A DNA stretch of 63,746 nt from an uncultured Granulosicoccaceae bacterium (GTDB lineage: Bacteria; Pseudomonadota; Gammaproteobacteria; Granulosicoccales; Granulosicoccaceae): positions 1 to 63,746 of the forward strand of contig CALGKA010000025.1 in the NCBI GenBank assembly GCA_937927895.1, given 5' to 3'. Positions 26,961-36,702 of the stretch are shown here, one piece after another (the stretch's first letter is position 1; each line of letters begins with the position of its first letter). A program made the position numbers and the translations under genes. The notes under the pieces are model-generated. The model made no database searches, was not told where the DNA came from, and was given only the letters and a program-made list of their open reading frames with translations.

Positions 26961-27291
26961 GTATTTCTATTCCTATTAGTACTAAAGACCAGGCAAACCA
27001 ACCCCCATCACAGTGGTTGAGTACCCAGCAGGCGCTTACCCTAGCAGATTGTCGCTTTCAGACCGTGTGCCTGACTAACTTATAACTTCTTGTATCCACT
27101 AAACCGAAGATTTGAGAATCGTTTCAAAAATTGAACAAACACTTGTATGCTCGATTACTACCCCAAGCGGCCAATTAGGCTTAATATGACGCTACAAAAC
27201 AGTTAACGAAGGCTTTCCTTGTCGGCCGAAGCATAAAGGAAATACCGTCACTGAAACTTAACGGACTGTTAAACACATAAAGATCTGAGCA
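26961..27291. other. 331-nt divergent intergenic region
   Basis: No gene is seen. It must hold promoters for the lipoprotein hydrolase (minus) and the deacylase (plus). The only structure noticed is a short AT-rich inverted repeat TTCAA-AAA-TTGAA at 27123-27135. Confidence 0.5.
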
Positions 27292-28587
27292 ATGATCCAC
27301 AAAGAAGTTCAAATCGACCGCCTCTGCGCTGCCATTGATAACGCCGAAGCAGATCTAGTCGAACTCACGCAAAAATTGATCAATATCCCAACAATCAATC
27401 CACCAGCCAAGAACTATCGGGAAATATGTGATCTGTTAAGTGCGCGGCTCAGCCGCAGCGGTTTCAAATGCGAACTAGTAAGAGCGCATGGTGCTGTGGG
27501 AGACACAGATCGCTACCCACGCTGGAATATTATTGCCAGACACGAAGGCAAACACACCGGCCAATGTGTGCATTTTAACTCCCACACCGATGTTGTCGAT
27601 GTAGGTGAGGGATGGACAGTCGATCCATTCGCAGGTGAAGTCAAAGACGGAAAAATCTACGGCCGAGGCGCCTGCGACATGAAAGGCGGGCTCGCGGCGT
27701 CAATCATCGCTTGTGAAAAATTCATTCAGATTTACCCGGACTATAACGGTGCTATAGAAATTTCAGGCACTGCTGATGAAGAATCCGGCGGTTTTGGCGG
27801 TGTGGCTTACCTCGCAGAGCAAGGATGGTTTAACCCGGAGCGCGTGCAACATGTGATTATTCCAGAGCCACTCAATAAAGATCGAATTTGTCTTGGTCAC
27901 CGTGGAGTGCTGTGGACAGAAATAGAAACTCATGGGCATATTGCTCATGGCTCTATGCCCTTTCAAGGCGACTGCGCCGTCCGCCACATGGGCGCTGTGC
28001 TGGAAGCGTTAGAGCATTCGTTGTATCCATCACTGGCAAACAAAAAAACCGCCATGCCCGTGGTACCAGAACAAGCCCGACAATCAACTTTAAACATCAA
28101 CTCAATCCACGGTGGTCTAACAGAACCAGAAGATGGCTACACCGGCATGCCATCAGCGCTCGTGCCAGACCGATGCCGCATGGTGCTGGATAGACGTTTT
28201 ATTATTGAAGAAGACATAGACGATGTCCGCCAAGAGCTACAATCATTACTACTAGAGGTTGGCCAAAGCCGCAAAAAGTTCAAAGCAACGACTAAAGAAT
28301 TGTTCTCTGTTATTCCTTCAATGACTAACAAAGACGCACCTATAGTCACCGCTGTAACTAAAGCCATTGTAGAACAACTAGGTAAGGAGCCAGACTTTGT
28401 TGTATCACCTGGCACATATGATCAAAAACATATTGATCGAATAGGCCGATTAAAAAACTGTATAGCCTATGGGCCCGGTATTTTAGATCTAGCGCACCAG
28501 CCGGATGAATATATTGGCATACAAGACATGCTTGACTCGGCTAAAGTTATGGCAAGATCTTTGGTATCTCTGCTAACTGATAAATAG
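27292..28587 (+). CDS. M20-family deacylase (ArgE/DapE type)
   Basis: A 431-aa zinc hydrolase with all expected motifs: SHTDVV (first metal His and catalytic Asp), GACDMKGG (bridging Asp), ADEESGG (catalytic and metal Glu), EPLNKDRICLGHRG and a lid-domain GHIAHGS. Near the C-terminus, LDLAHQPDEY supplies the last zinc His. It belongs to the acetylornithine deacetylase/succinyl-diaminopimelate desuccinylase group. Its length exceeds that of ArgE or DapE, so a specialised N-acyl amino acid substrate is likely. Contrast with the degraded M20 protein at 15663-16805. It faces the liu operon tail to tail. Confidence 0.88.
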   Translation: MIHKEVQIDRLCAAIDNAEADLVELTQKLINIPTINPPAKNYREICDLLSARLSRSGFKCELVRAHGAVGDTDRYPRWNIIARHEGKHTGQCVHFNSHTDVVDVGEGWTVDPFAGEVKDGKIYGRGACDMKGGLAASIIACEKFIQIYPDYNGAIEISGTADEESGGFGGVAYLAEQGWFNPERVQHVIIPEPLNKDRICLGHRGVLWTEIETHGHIAHGSMPFQGDCAVRHMGAVLEALEHSLYPSLANKKTAMPVVPEQARQSTLNINSIHGGLTEPEDGYTGMPSALVPDRCRMVLDRRFIIEEDIDDVRQELQSLLLEVGQSRKKFKATTKELFSVIPSMTNKDAPIVTAVTKAIVEQLGKEPDFVVSPGTYDQKHIDRIGRLKNCIAYGPGILDLAHQPDEYIGIQDMLDSAKVMARSLVSLLTDK

Positions 28588-28638
28588 AGCAATGTCAAAC
28601 GCGCGCGCTCAAACGGGAGTTGCGTAAAACAATTTTAA

Positions 28639-30591
28639 TTAATCATCTACGCTTAAGCGCAACAAAATACCACCATCTTCTACTTGATCATCAACGGTCA
28701 CCAATAGCTCTTCAACTTCGCCATCACGCGGCGCTGTTAATGTGTGTTCCATTTTCATGGCTTCCATGATGATAAGCGGATCCCCTAGAGCGACCTTCGC
28801 GCCCACTTCCACATTAATAACCTTTATAAGCCCTGGCATTGGGGCTGCAATAGTATCTCCACCTGCACCATCTGGCCCATCGCCGTCGAGTTGATCTGGT
28901 ACAGTAAAATGCCATGCTCGATCTGCAAACACACTCACCCCTAGTGCATGAGATTGAATGCTAACCTCAACCGATTGATTATCAAAGAGCACTCTGTCCG
29001 AATCTACCACCATAAGCATATGGCATCTTTCGTCGATAGTGGCACGCCACCCACCAGAACCATCTGTTTCAAGTGCCACTACTCTTTCAATGCCATCTTG
29101 ATCGCTTAGCTGTACTGTATGCTTAAGTGGTTGCCAAAGAGTGAAAGCGACAAACGGATCACTGTCACGATCATTAATACCTGCAGCCTCTATTGCAGCC
29201 AACGCTATAATTAAGTCTGGAGGCACCAAAGTGCCGGTCAATTGATCAATATTTCTATCAATTAAACTCGTATCAAATTTCCCCTCAACAAAATCTTTTT
29301 GATCTAACAAATCGTTTAAGAAATTGATATTAGTGACCGTACCTGCGGCATGAGTGTGGCGTAATGATTGGCGCATTAATCGAAGTGCGGCATCACGCGT
29401 TTCACCATGGACGATAAGCTTGGCAATCATCGGATCATAGAATGGCGATATTACATCGCCCTCGCGTACACCCGTATCTACCCTGGCCTGTTCCGCAAAG
29501 TCTAAATAATGTAACGTGCCGGTGGCAGGCAAAAAACCCTTAGCTACATCTTCAGCGTAAATACGCGCTTCCATTGACCAACCATTGATTGATAAATCGT
29601 CCTGGCTATACGGCAACGGTTCACCAGAGGCGACACGTAGTTGCCATTCAACCAAATCACAGCCAGTAATCGCTTCAGTTACCGGGTGCTCTACCTGCAA
29701 GCGAGTATTCATTTCCATAAACCAGAACTGATCTGGCTGCAAACCATTCGAGCCATCAACGATAAATTCAACTGTTCCTGCACCTGAATAATCTATCGCT
29801 TTAGCGGCTTCTATCGCAGCTTTTCCCATCGCATCGCGCATAGCATCTGTCATTCCAGGCGCTGGCGCTTCCTCAATTACTTTCTGATGCCTTCTTTGCA
29901 ACGAACAATCACGTTCAAACAAGTGCACTACGTTACCGTGGTCATCACCGAAGACTTGAATCTCTATATGCCGAGGTGATGCAATATATTTTTCTATTAA
30001 ACAATTTGCATCTGCAAAACTTGCTTGAGCTTCACGTTGTGCACTTGCCAATGCATCGGCAAACGTCTCCGGCGTTTCAACCAGACGCATTCCTTTACCG
30101 CCACCACCTGCGCGTGCCTTTATTAACACCGGGTAGCCAATTTTAAGCGCTTGTTGTTGTAAAAATTCTGAACCCTGATTTTCACCATGATAACCAGGCA
30201 CTACCGGCACACCCGCTTTATGCATCAACACTTTTGCTGCGTCTTTTAATCCCATGGCACGTATAGCCGCGGCACTCGGGCCAATAAAACGCAGCCCGGC
30301 TTGCTCTACTTTTTCTACAAATTCCGGGTTCTCTGAAAGAAACCCATAACCCGGGTGAATAGCCTCAGCGCCAGTCACTAAGGCCGCTTCGATAATAGTT
30401 TCACCGCGAAGGTAGCTTTCAGTAACAGCTGATGGCCCGATATAAACAGACTCATCTGCCATTGCCACATGCATGGCATGTCGGTCGGCATCTGAATACA
30501 CAGCCACTGTTTTCACACCCAGTGCACGCGCTGTACGCATTACCCTGCAGGCAATTTCACCCCTGTTGGCAATTAGTATCTTATTTAGCAT
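28639..30591 (-). CDS. liuD: Methylcrotonyl-CoA carboxylase, biotin-carrying alpha subunit
   Basis: A 650-aa biotin-dependent acyl-CoA carboxylase subunit. The biotin carboxylase domain starts NKILIANRGEIACRV and has the ATP-grasp loop KARAGGGGKGMRLVE near residue 165. A linker domain and biotinyl domain follow, with EAMKMEH and biotinylated Lys613. It carboxylates 3-methylcrotonyl-CoA in leucine breakdown together with the beta subunit, whose gene ends 3 nt upstream. The neighbours isovaleryl-CoA dehydrogenase and hydratase decide for MCC over propionyl- or geranyl-CoA carboxylase, although geranyl-CoA use cannot be excluded. Confidence 0.9.
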   Translation of the reverse strand: MLNKILIANRGEIACRVMRTARALGVKTVAVYSDADRHAMHVAMADESVYIGPSAVTESYLRGETIIEAALVTGAEAIHPGYGFLSENPEFVEKVEQAGLRFIGPSAAAIRAMGLKDAAKVLMHKAGVPVVPGYHGENQGSEFLQQQALKIGYPVLIKARAGGGGKGMRLVETPETFADALASAQREAQASFADANCLIEKYIASPRHIEIQVFGDDHGNVVHLFERDCSLQRRHQKVIEEAPAPGMTDAMRDAMGKAAIEAAKAIDYSGAGTVEFIVDGSNGLQPDQFWFMEMNTRLQVEHPVTEAITGCDLVEWQLRVASGEPLPYSQDDLSINGWSMEARIYAEDVAKGFLPATGTLHYLDFAEQARVDTGVREGDVISPFYDPMIAKLIVHGETRDAALRLMRQSLRHTHAAGTVTNINFLNDLLDQKDFVEGKFDTSLIDRNIDQLTGTLVPPDLIIALAAIEAAGINDRDSDPFVAFTLWQPLKHTVQLSDQDGIERVVALETDGSGGWRATIDERCHMLMVVDSDRVLFDNQSVEVSIQSHALGVSVFADRAWHFTVPDQLDGDGPDGAGGDTIAAPMPGLIKVINVEVGAKVALGDPLIIMEAMKMEHTLTAPRDGEVEELLVTVDDQVEDGGILLRLSVDD

Positions 30592-30594
30592 TTG

Positions 30595-32202
30595 CTACAT
30601 CCGAAACACCCCAAAGCGGGTGTCCTCAATTGGGGCGTTCAATGCAATAGAGAGGCTTAACGCCAGCACATCACGCGTTTTTCCCGGGTCAATAATGCCA
30701 TCGTCCCAAAGCCTTGCGGAAGCATAAAGTGGGTGCGATTGCTGTTCGAACATATCAATGGTCGGTTGCTTGAATGCAGCTTCCGCCTCTGCTGACCATT
30801 GTTCGCCGTTGCGCTCTAACGCATCGCGCTTAACGGTTGCCAACACACCCGCCGCTTGCTCGCCGCCCATTACAGAAATGCGAGAGTTCGGCCATGACCA
30901 TAAAAATCTTGGCCCATATGCACGACCGGCCATACCATAATTTCCAGCCCCAAAACTGCCGCCAACCAGCATGGTTATTTTTGGCACACTAGTAGTGGCC
31001 ACAGCAGTTACCAGCTTTGCTCCATGGCGGGCTATACCATCATTTTCATAACGCTTACCGACCATAAAGCCTGTGATATTTTGCAGAAATACCAAAGGGA
31101 TTTTTCGCTGCGAACAAAGTTCAACAAAGTGCGCGCCCTTAACTGCAGACTCAGAAAACAACACACCATTGTTGGCAATAATACCCACCGGCATGCCATG
31201 AACATGGGCAAACCCACAGACTAATGTATTGCCATAGCGCGCTTTAAATTCATCAAACCTGGAACCATCAACCACCCGTGCGATTACTTCACGGATATCG
31301 TAAGGTGTTTTAAGATCTGTTGGCACCACACCTGTGATCTCAGCGGGATCATACAACGGCGGTTCACTTGCCTGTAAAACTACGCTTGTTGGCTTTTCCA
31401 AATTAAGGTTAGCTATCGACTGCCTGGCTAACGCCAGCGCGTGGGTATCGTTGTCGGCTAAATAGTCTGCTACTCCTGAGAGTCTGGTGTGAACGTCACC
31501 GCCACCGAGCTCCTCTGCCGTCACTACTTCACCAGTGGCGGCTTTTACCAATGGCGGGCCGGCCAAAAAGATAGTGCCTTGCTCTTTTACTATAATCGCC
31601 ACATCTGACATGGCAGGAACATAAGCACCTCCCGCTGTACAGGAGCCCATCACAACAGCAATTTGCGCAATACCTGCCGCAGACATGCGCGCCTGGTTAT
31701 AAAAAATACGACCAAAGTGATCGCGGTCAGCAAAGACTTCATCCTGGTTAGGTAAATTGGCACCGCCACTATCAACCAAATACACACACGGCAGGCGGTT
31801 CTCAGCTGCGATCTCTTGTGCACGCAGGTGTTTTTTAACTGTCATTGGATAGTAAGTGCCGCCTTTAACAGTGGCGTCGTTACAAATTACCATCACATCT
31901 TGGTTATGCACCTGGCCTACACCCGCTATGACACTCGCGCACGGAGCCGCGTTGTCGTACATGTTGTGGGCTGCTGTGGCACCTACCTCTAAAAAAGGCG
32001 AGCCTGCATCTAATAAATTAGCCACGCGCTCACGCGGTAACATTTTGCCGCGCCCAACATGGCGCTGACGCGAATGTTCGCCGCCGCCGGCCGCAGCCTG
32101 ATTAGCCACAGTAGCCACTGCCTCGAGCGATTCAGCATGCGCTGCTGCATTGGCTTTAAACGTATCTGAAGTAGTAGAAACAGCTGAACGAATTATACTC
32201 AA
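30595..32202 (-). CDS. liuB: Methylcrotonyl-CoA carboxylase, carboxyltransferase beta subunit
   Basis: A 535-aa carboxyltransferase with two crotonase-like halves. The N-terminal half has [11 protein letters not shown] and [19 protein letters not shown]. The C-terminal half has [19 protein letters not shown] and the loop [20 protein letters not shown], which are signatures of MCC beta subunits. Length is normal. It sits one nucleotide from liuA and 3 nt from liuD, clearly one operon. It transfers carboxyl from biotin to 3-methylcrotonyl-CoA to form 3-methylglutaconyl-CoA. Confidence 0.92.
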   Translation of the reverse strand: MSIIRSAVSTTSDTFKANAAAHAESLEAVATVANQAAAGGGEHSRQRHVGRGKMLPRERVANLLDAGSPFLEVGATAAHNMYDNAAPCASVIAGVGQVHNQDVMVICNDATVKGGTYYPMTVKKHLRAQEIAAENRLPCVYLVDSGGANLPNQDEVFADRDHFGRIFYNQARMSAAGIAQIAVVMGSCTAGGAYVPAMSDVAIIVKEQGTIFLAGPPLVKAATGEVVTAEELGGGDVHTRLSGVADYLADNDTHALALARQSIANLNLEKPTSVVLQASEPPLYDPAEITGVVPTDLKTPYDIREVIARVVDGSRFDEFKARYGNTLVCGFAHVHGMPVGIIANNGVLFSESAVKGAHFVELCSQRKIPLVFLQNITGFMVGKRYENDGIARHGAKLVTAVATTSVPKITMLVGGSFGAGNYGMAGRAYGPRFLWSWPNSRISVMGGEQAAGVLATVKRDALERNGEQWSAEAEAAFKQPTIDMFEQQSHPLYASARLWDDGIIDPGKTRDVLALSLSIALNAPIEDTRFGVFRM

Positions 32203-32203
32203 T

Positions 32204-33364
32204 TTAAGTGACTCGCATTAATTCACGGCCTATTAACATGCGTCTTATTTCACTGGTACCTGCACCAATTTCCATCAGCTTAGCATCACGCATTAGACGA
32301 CTTACCGGTGAATCATTCATGAACCCGGCGCCACCCATGGCTTGCACGGCTTGGACTGCTTGTTCCATTGCTTTTTCACTAGAAAGTAACACACAGGCAG
32401 CTGCATCTTGCCGGGTTACCTGACCACGATCACAGGCATCCGCGACGGCATAGACGTACGCTCTGGATGAATTCATCGCGACATATAAATCTGCAATCTT
32501 TGCCTGCATTAGCTGAAAGTTACCGATAGATTCCCCAAACTGTTTTCGCTCGTGCATGTACGGCATGATGTGATCAAGGCAAGCGTGCATGATTCCCACA
32601 CCAATACCTGCCAATACCACGCGTTCATAATCAAGCCCTGACATTAAAACGTTAACACCCTTACCTTCTACGCCCAGTATGTTTTCCTTTGGAACTTCAC
32701 AGTTATCAAAGATCAACTCCGCAGTACTTGAACCGCGCATACCGAGTTTGTCAAAGTGTGCTGAAGTACTAAAGCCTTTGAAGTCCCGCTCAATTATAAA
32801 GGCGGTAATACCACGTGAACCTGCGGCCGCATCCGTTTTTGCATAAACGACTAATGTGTTAGCTTCTGGTGCGTTAGTGATCCAATACTTGGTTCCGTTT
32901 AACACATAGTGATCATTCTTTTTTTCAGCACTTAGCTTCATTGAAACGACATCAGAACCAGAACTAACTTCTGACATTGCCAGTGATCCAACATGCTCAC
33001 CAGAAACAAGCTTAGGTAAGTATTTCTCTCGCTGCTGATCTGTGCCATTTAACTGAATTTGGTTTACACATAAATTTGAATGCGCTCCATAGGAAAGCGA
33101 CACAGATGCGCTGGCACGCGCTATCTCTTCAACCACAATAGTATGTGCAAGATAACCCATTGCAGCACCACCGTATTTTTCATCTACCGTGACACCCAGT
33201 AAGCCTAATTCACCAAGCTCAGGCCACAGCTCCGGCGGGAATTGATTACTTTTATCTATTTCAGAGGCCATAGGTGCTACGCGTTCTTGCGCCCACCGAT
33301 GGACTAACTCACGGAGGGCTTCGACCTCATCGCCCAGCGCGAAGTTCATAGATGCATTGAACAT
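32204..33364 (-). CDS. liuA: Isovaleryl-CoA dehydrogenase
   Basis: An acyl-CoA dehydrogenase of 386 aa from the ATG at 33364. FAD and substrate motifs are [14 protein letters not shown] and YWITNAPEA. The catalytic base Glu247 in GLDYERVVL is in the isovaleryl-CoA dehydrogenase position rather than near the C-terminus, which sets it apart from most acyl-CoA dehydrogenases. The frame opens at 33388, but the ATG at 33364 has an AAGGGAG sequence upstream and fits the family start. It oxidises isovaleryl-CoA to 3-methylcrotonyl-CoA, passing electrons to ETF. Confidence 0.92.
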   Translation of the reverse strand: MFNASMNFALGDEVEALRELVHRWAQERVAPMASEIDKSNQFPPELWPELGELGLLGVTVDEKYGGAAMGYLAHTIVVEEIARASASVSLSYGAHSNLCVNQIQLNGTDQQREKYLPKLVSGEHVGSLAMSEVSSGSDVVSMKLSAEKKNDHYVLNGTKYWITNAPEANTLVVYAKTDAAAGSRGITAFIIERDFKGFSTSAHFDKLGMRGSSTAELIFDNCEVPKENILGVEGKGVNVLMSGLDYERVVLAGIGVGIMHACLDHIMPYMHERKQFGESIGNFQLMQAKIADLYVAMNSSRAYVYAVADACDRGQVTRQDAAACVLLSSEKAMEQAVQAVQAMGGAGFMNDSPVSRLMRDAKLMEIGAGTSEIRRMLIGRELMRVT

Positions 33365-33482
33365 GGTAATTGTGCTCCCTTTCCTCATTAGGTACTGCGC
33401 AACTGCAAACCCATTACATGGAAATATAGTTGTTTTTCAGTATTTTTAAATCTGCTTAATTCCGTCATAGCCAACAACACAA

Positions 33483-33503
33483 TAGCTAGTAGCTAGTAGC
33501 TAG
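33483..33503. repeat. 7-bp tandem repeat TAGCTAG x3
   Basis: Three exact TAGCTAG units lie in the 205-nt gap between the hydratase gene and liuA. No known role. Confidence 0.85.
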
Positions 33504-33569
33504 AGCGCCAATTGCTAATAACTCCATGGCTAGTATATGCCCGTTGGTTGCACAGTAGTATTGCCTTAG

Positions 33570-34421
33570 CTACACTTTCTTAACCCAATTGGCTGGTCGT
33601 TTCGCGGTAAAAGCCGCTACACCCTCACGCCCTTCGTCGTGTCTTAAGCAGGCGGCAAATGCTTGTGCGGCATTCTCTATAGACGGTTCATTGGCAAGAA
33701 TAAGATCTTTAGTCACGGTATTGGCGTGCGGTGCGCACTTGCCCACCAGGTTAAGTATTTCTGTAAGCCTGGCCTCAATACTCGCAGCATCACAGAATTC
33801 ATCTGCCAAGCCAATTCTTACTGCCTCTTTCGCATCTACCCGCATACCACTCAACGCCAACCGCCGCGTATTAGACTGGCCAATACGCGAAACCACATAC
33901 GGTGCAATTTGACCCGGTGGTAAGCCAAGTGTGGTCTCTGACAACGCAAATAAGGCATTTTCACCGACCAGCACAATATCAGCACAGCTCACCATGCCAA
34001 ACCCACCGCCAAACGCCGGCCCTTCTACTACCACGATCACAGCTTTTGGAAAACTATTCAATTTTAAATAGAGCTCACCGACCTTACTATTCATCTCTAC
34101 GATAGGATCGGCGCCCGAGCTTGCGGGTTCGTCTAGTCTTTTTATTGCAGCTTTTAAGTCTGCGCCAGCGCAAAAAGCACCATTCGCACCCCGCAAAATC
34201 ACAGACCGCAATGCTGTGATTTTAAGAGCTTTGTCTAACACAAGATTCAGTTCAGCCATTAGCTGATCAGTCAGGGCGTTTTTAGTTGCCGCATGATCAA
34301 GCGTGACCATTAAATGGGGGCCACGAATAGCAATGGTAAGCCTTTCAAGCGCGAGCGCCGCAAAAACGGATGCGATGTCAGCAGTACTATTCGGATCAAG
34401 GTTTTTATTTTTAGCCATCAA
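33570..34421 (-). CDS. liuC: Enoyl-CoA hydratase family, probable methylglutaconyl-CoA hydratase
   Basis: A 283-aa crotonase-fold protein. The CoA-binding and oxyanion motif is GANGAFCAGADLKAA, and the second is EGPAFGGGFGMVSCAD. The first catalytic Glu of classical hydratases (GGGCE) is Gly, while the second Glu is kept in FALSETTLGL. As I recall, LiuC-type hydratases share this pattern. It precedes liuA on the same strand, so hydration of 3-methylglutaconyl-CoA to HMG-CoA is the best guess. It has an unusual N-terminal extension of about 25 residues. A gap of 205 nt to liuA leaves room for an own promoter for the rest. Confidence 0.78.
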   Translation of the reverse strand: MMAKNKNLDPNSTADIASVFAALALERLTIAIRGPHLMVTLDHAATKNALTDQLMAELNLVLDKALKITALRSVILRGANGAFCAGADLKAAIKRLDEPASSGADPIVEMNSKVGELYLKLNSFPKAVIVVVEGPAFGGGFGMVSCADIVLVGENALFALSETTLGLPPGQIAPYVVSRIGQSNTRRLALSGMRVDAKEAVRIGLADEFCDAASIEARLTEILNLVGKCAPHANTVTKDLILANEPSIENAAQAFAACLRHDEGREGVAAFTAKRPANWVKKV

Positions 34422-34802
34422 AATTCCAGTAACCCACTTGACCGTTATACTACACTGGTTAATTCTAAGTTTTAAGAAATACCGATTGGCAAGAAATTAA
34501 TACCGACCACTGTACTTTAACAATTGCTGGTTAAAGACTTTAGTTAGGATGCGGCCTTTAAATACTTTGGGGCCTAATAAAAAAGTGCGCAATGGTGTCT
34601 GCGCTTGAAAGTGTGGCGCCACAAGTGGCGCCAATTAATTACCGCTTTTAGAAGACTCCGCTTCCTTGTATAAAACACGCCTTACAACGTTACTACCAAC
34701 CACGCTCTCGATTTTTAAATAGTTTTTATTGTTATACCTTTCTCTTTACAAATTCCGTGACAGCATAAGCCCAACCACTCGACATTACCTGAAAAACCTA
34801 TT

Positions 34803-34831
34803 TTGACAGCGCAACTACCACTGTATTTATA
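34803..34831 (+). promoter_or_regulatory. Sigma70-type promoter of the small SOS-box gene
   Basis: A perfect -35 TTGACA (34803-34808), a 17-nt spacer and TTTATA (34826-34831) as -10. The -10 is embedded in the LexA-type palindrome. Confidence 0.7.
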
Positions 34832-34836
34832 TACAG
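34821..34836. promoter_or_regulatory. SOS box (LexA operator)
   Basis: CTGTATTTATATACAG matches the gammaproteobacterial LexA consensus CTGT-N8-ACAG with an AT-rich centre, differing from the ideal CTGTATATATATACAG at only two central bases. It overlaps the -10 of a TTGACA promoter, the expected place for repression. Confidence 0.85.
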
Positions 34837-34891
34837 CTTCAGTGCTATAGTTATTTTGTCAGCGCAGCCACCGTGTAATAAGAGAGTGGCA

Positions 34892-35164
34892 ATGAACACA
34901 GATAAAAACCCCCAAAACAAGCAAATACCACAAGAAAAAACAATAGCAACAGCAGAGCCAGAAAACACGACACACGCAGAAGCCAGCCAAGGCCTAAATG
35001 TTGTGCAGCAACATTTTGTTTTAAAATTTTGCCGCCAACTAGCAAGCGTGATTCAAGCGTGCGATCAAAGCGAATCTGCAGAAATCGAGGTGGGCCGTCG
35101 CCATATTGGCGAACATCAAGTGCGAGTCAAATTACAAGCTAGGCGTAAACACAGCCAGGTATAA
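34892..35164 (+). CDS. Small hypothetical protein under a LexA-type promoter
   Basis: A 90-aa protein I do not recognise. The first third is polar and probably disordered (NTDKNPQNKQIPQEK). The middle is a predicted helix (VVQQHFVLKFCRQLASVIQAC) and the end is basic (RRHIGEHQVRVKLQARRKH), which would suit nucleic-acid or protein binding. The ATG at 34892 is favoured over the longer frame from 34856 because GAGAGTGG precedes it and it lies 56 nt after the SOS box. The gene stands alone and is followed by a bidirectional hairpin terminator. Induction by DNA damage is inferred from the operator. It does not resemble SulA, DinI, YebG, UmuD or TisB as I know them. Confidence 0.6.
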   Translation: MNTDKNPQNKQIPQEKTIATAEPENTTHAEASQGLNVVQQHFVLKFCRQLASVIQACDQSESAEIEVGRRHIGEHQVRVKLQARRKHSQV

Positions 35165-35307
35165 TAGATCGCTATAATTTAAAAGGGCGACACTCAGATA
35201 AATCAATACCGGCTATAGAAGGGACAACCAACGTATTGGTAATAAAAACATTACCGGGTTAATCGTGAGCCGCCTTAGAAACAACACTGACTTTATCGCA
35301 GACAAAA

Positions 35308-35332
35308 AATATCCCGCAGAGCGCGGGATATT
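35308..35332. terminator. Bidirectional terminator
   Basis: Ten-bp stem AATATCCCGC/GCGGGATATT with loop AGAGC. A T-rich run follows on both strands. It lies between the SOS-box gene (plus) and the coiled-coil gene (minus). Confidence 0.8.
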
Positions 35333-35360
35333 TTCACACATTTATACTAGTGACAAATGT

Positions 35361-36068
35361 TTAGCCTAATTTCTTTTTCAACTTTCGGCGAGAAGTTGTT
35401 ACCGAGTTTGCTGCAGAGGCTGTTGATCGGATAGTAGAGATTGAATTAATCTCTGGCAAATCATCAACTCTGCGTCGCTCAACCTCAAGCATAGATTCAA
35501 GCTCAAGGATTCGGCTCATAAGCTCTTGCCCCGCTCTCTGACGCTCGGTAACAAGTGACTTCTCAAGAACCGTAATACGCTCGCGAAGCTCAGAATCACT
35601 GATCTCATAAGTAGTAACGACTTCTTGCAGTTCACTCATTTCTCGTTGCTGCATTTCGCTTTCACGTCGAGCAGCCTCAAATTCTGCTTTAGCGGCAGCT
35701 AGTTGCTCATTCAATTTCATACTCTCGCTTTCAGTACCTGCCAAGCGTTTTTGTAGTTCCTGATTTTCAGAAGCGAGGTTTTTCATTTCAAGCCGCTGAA
35801 CTTTAAGATCAGTATCGCGCGCTGTTAATTCGTCACGAGCAGAAGCTAGTCGAGCTTCCAGGTCTTTGTTTGCTTTGGCTAATTTTGTCGCCTCAGCACT
35901 GGCGCCAGCGAGATCAGATTTACTTGCTTCTAGTAACTTTTCGAGCTCAGCGATTCTGTTATCGCCGCAGCTAATCGCCTCGCTTAGAGTAGCGACGAGA
36001 GTGGCTACGTCTTTTTCAATTTTGTGTCTTTGATTCACGGTCAATCGTGCATGCATGTTATTACCCAT
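35361..36068 (-). CDS. Hypothetical coiled-coil protein
   Basis: A 235-aa protein that is almost wholly a long coiled coil (about residues 15-205), rich in Glu, Leu, Ala, Arg and Lys with heptad spacing. Examples are LEKLLEASKSDLAGA, LEARLASARDEL and LRERITVLEKSL. The tail is Ser/Thr-rich and ends in a basic RRKLKKKLG. No signal peptide or membrane segment. The start is either the ATG at 36068 or the one at 36056; neither has a strong ribosome site. I do not recognise the family. Coiled coils of this kind are often structural or polar scaffolds, but nothing here proves it. Confidence 0.7.
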   Translation of the reverse strand: MGNNMHARLTVNQRHKIEKDVATLVATLSEAISCGDNRIAELEKLLEASKSDLAGASAEATKLAKANKDLEARLASARDELTARDTDLKVQRLEMKNLASENQELQKRLAGTESESMKLNEQLAAAKAEFEAARRESEMQQREMSELQEVVTTYEISDSELRERITVLEKSLVTERQRAGQELMSRILELESMLEVERRRVDDLPEINSISTIRSTASAANSVTTSRRKLKKKLG

Positions 36069-36702
36069 ATAAATGTGTGGTTAGTAAGGTATCGATAACC
36101 GGCTACAGCACTCCGGTCGTACCCTGCCAACATTGCAGAACACAGACCAAAAGCTGTGCTGATATACACATAACGACAGCTAAAGAGCTCGCTTGAGAAC
36201 CGCGTATCATTGACATGATTAACCAGTGCACTCTAAATTACGAACCAGCTCACAAATTAGCCTATATAACGCTGAAAATGAGACCGACTCTACACTTTAC
36301 CGGGGCGCCTCAAGCGAAGCTGATTTGTTGTAAATTGCAAACAACGGCAACAAACCGGCACGGTTCCTGGCCATTTTGGGCCCATCGTTTATAGTTCAAC
36401 CACTTGGATATCGAACCCATGCGGAGAACCCATGACTGTACTCGCTTGTATCACTGTTTCAGTATTGTGCTTAGCTGTAATTGCGCGCAGACCAGCATAG
36501 GCAAACCACACACGCAAGCGGCTGTTAACTGCCCTAATGCGCAATTAGTAAGCACCTTAGATACACTCAGCAGGCTGGTTAATAGCTGATTATTAGCCAC
36601 CTCACCCCGCCTTTCATCCCACTCAAAAGCCTGCTACCTTCCCTAATTCAATAGACTGCCAACCGGCAGTGCACCTTGGGTAATAATGAGGCGAAATGTC
36701 GA
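36069..36702. other. 634-nt intergenic region, nothing convincing
   Basis: I see no gene, RNA or repeat here beyond short open frames without ribosome sites. The right end contains the GAGG ribosome site of the malonyl-CoA synthetase gene (36688-36691). Confidence 0.5.

Larger units (their letters stand above)
34422..34891. other. 470-nt intergenic region with hairpin and SOS promoter
   Basis: No gene is seen up to 34891. A perfect 9-bp stem TGGCGCCAC-AA-GTGGCGCCA lies at 34614-34633 without a T tract. The right end holds the LexA-type promoter described separately. Confidence 0.6.

Noticed and set aside
34851-35045. Hydrophobic minus-strand frame antisense to the SOS-box gene (toxin-like)
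   Set aside because: The SOS box and promoter point the other way, and the hydrophobic stretch is the complement of polar codons.
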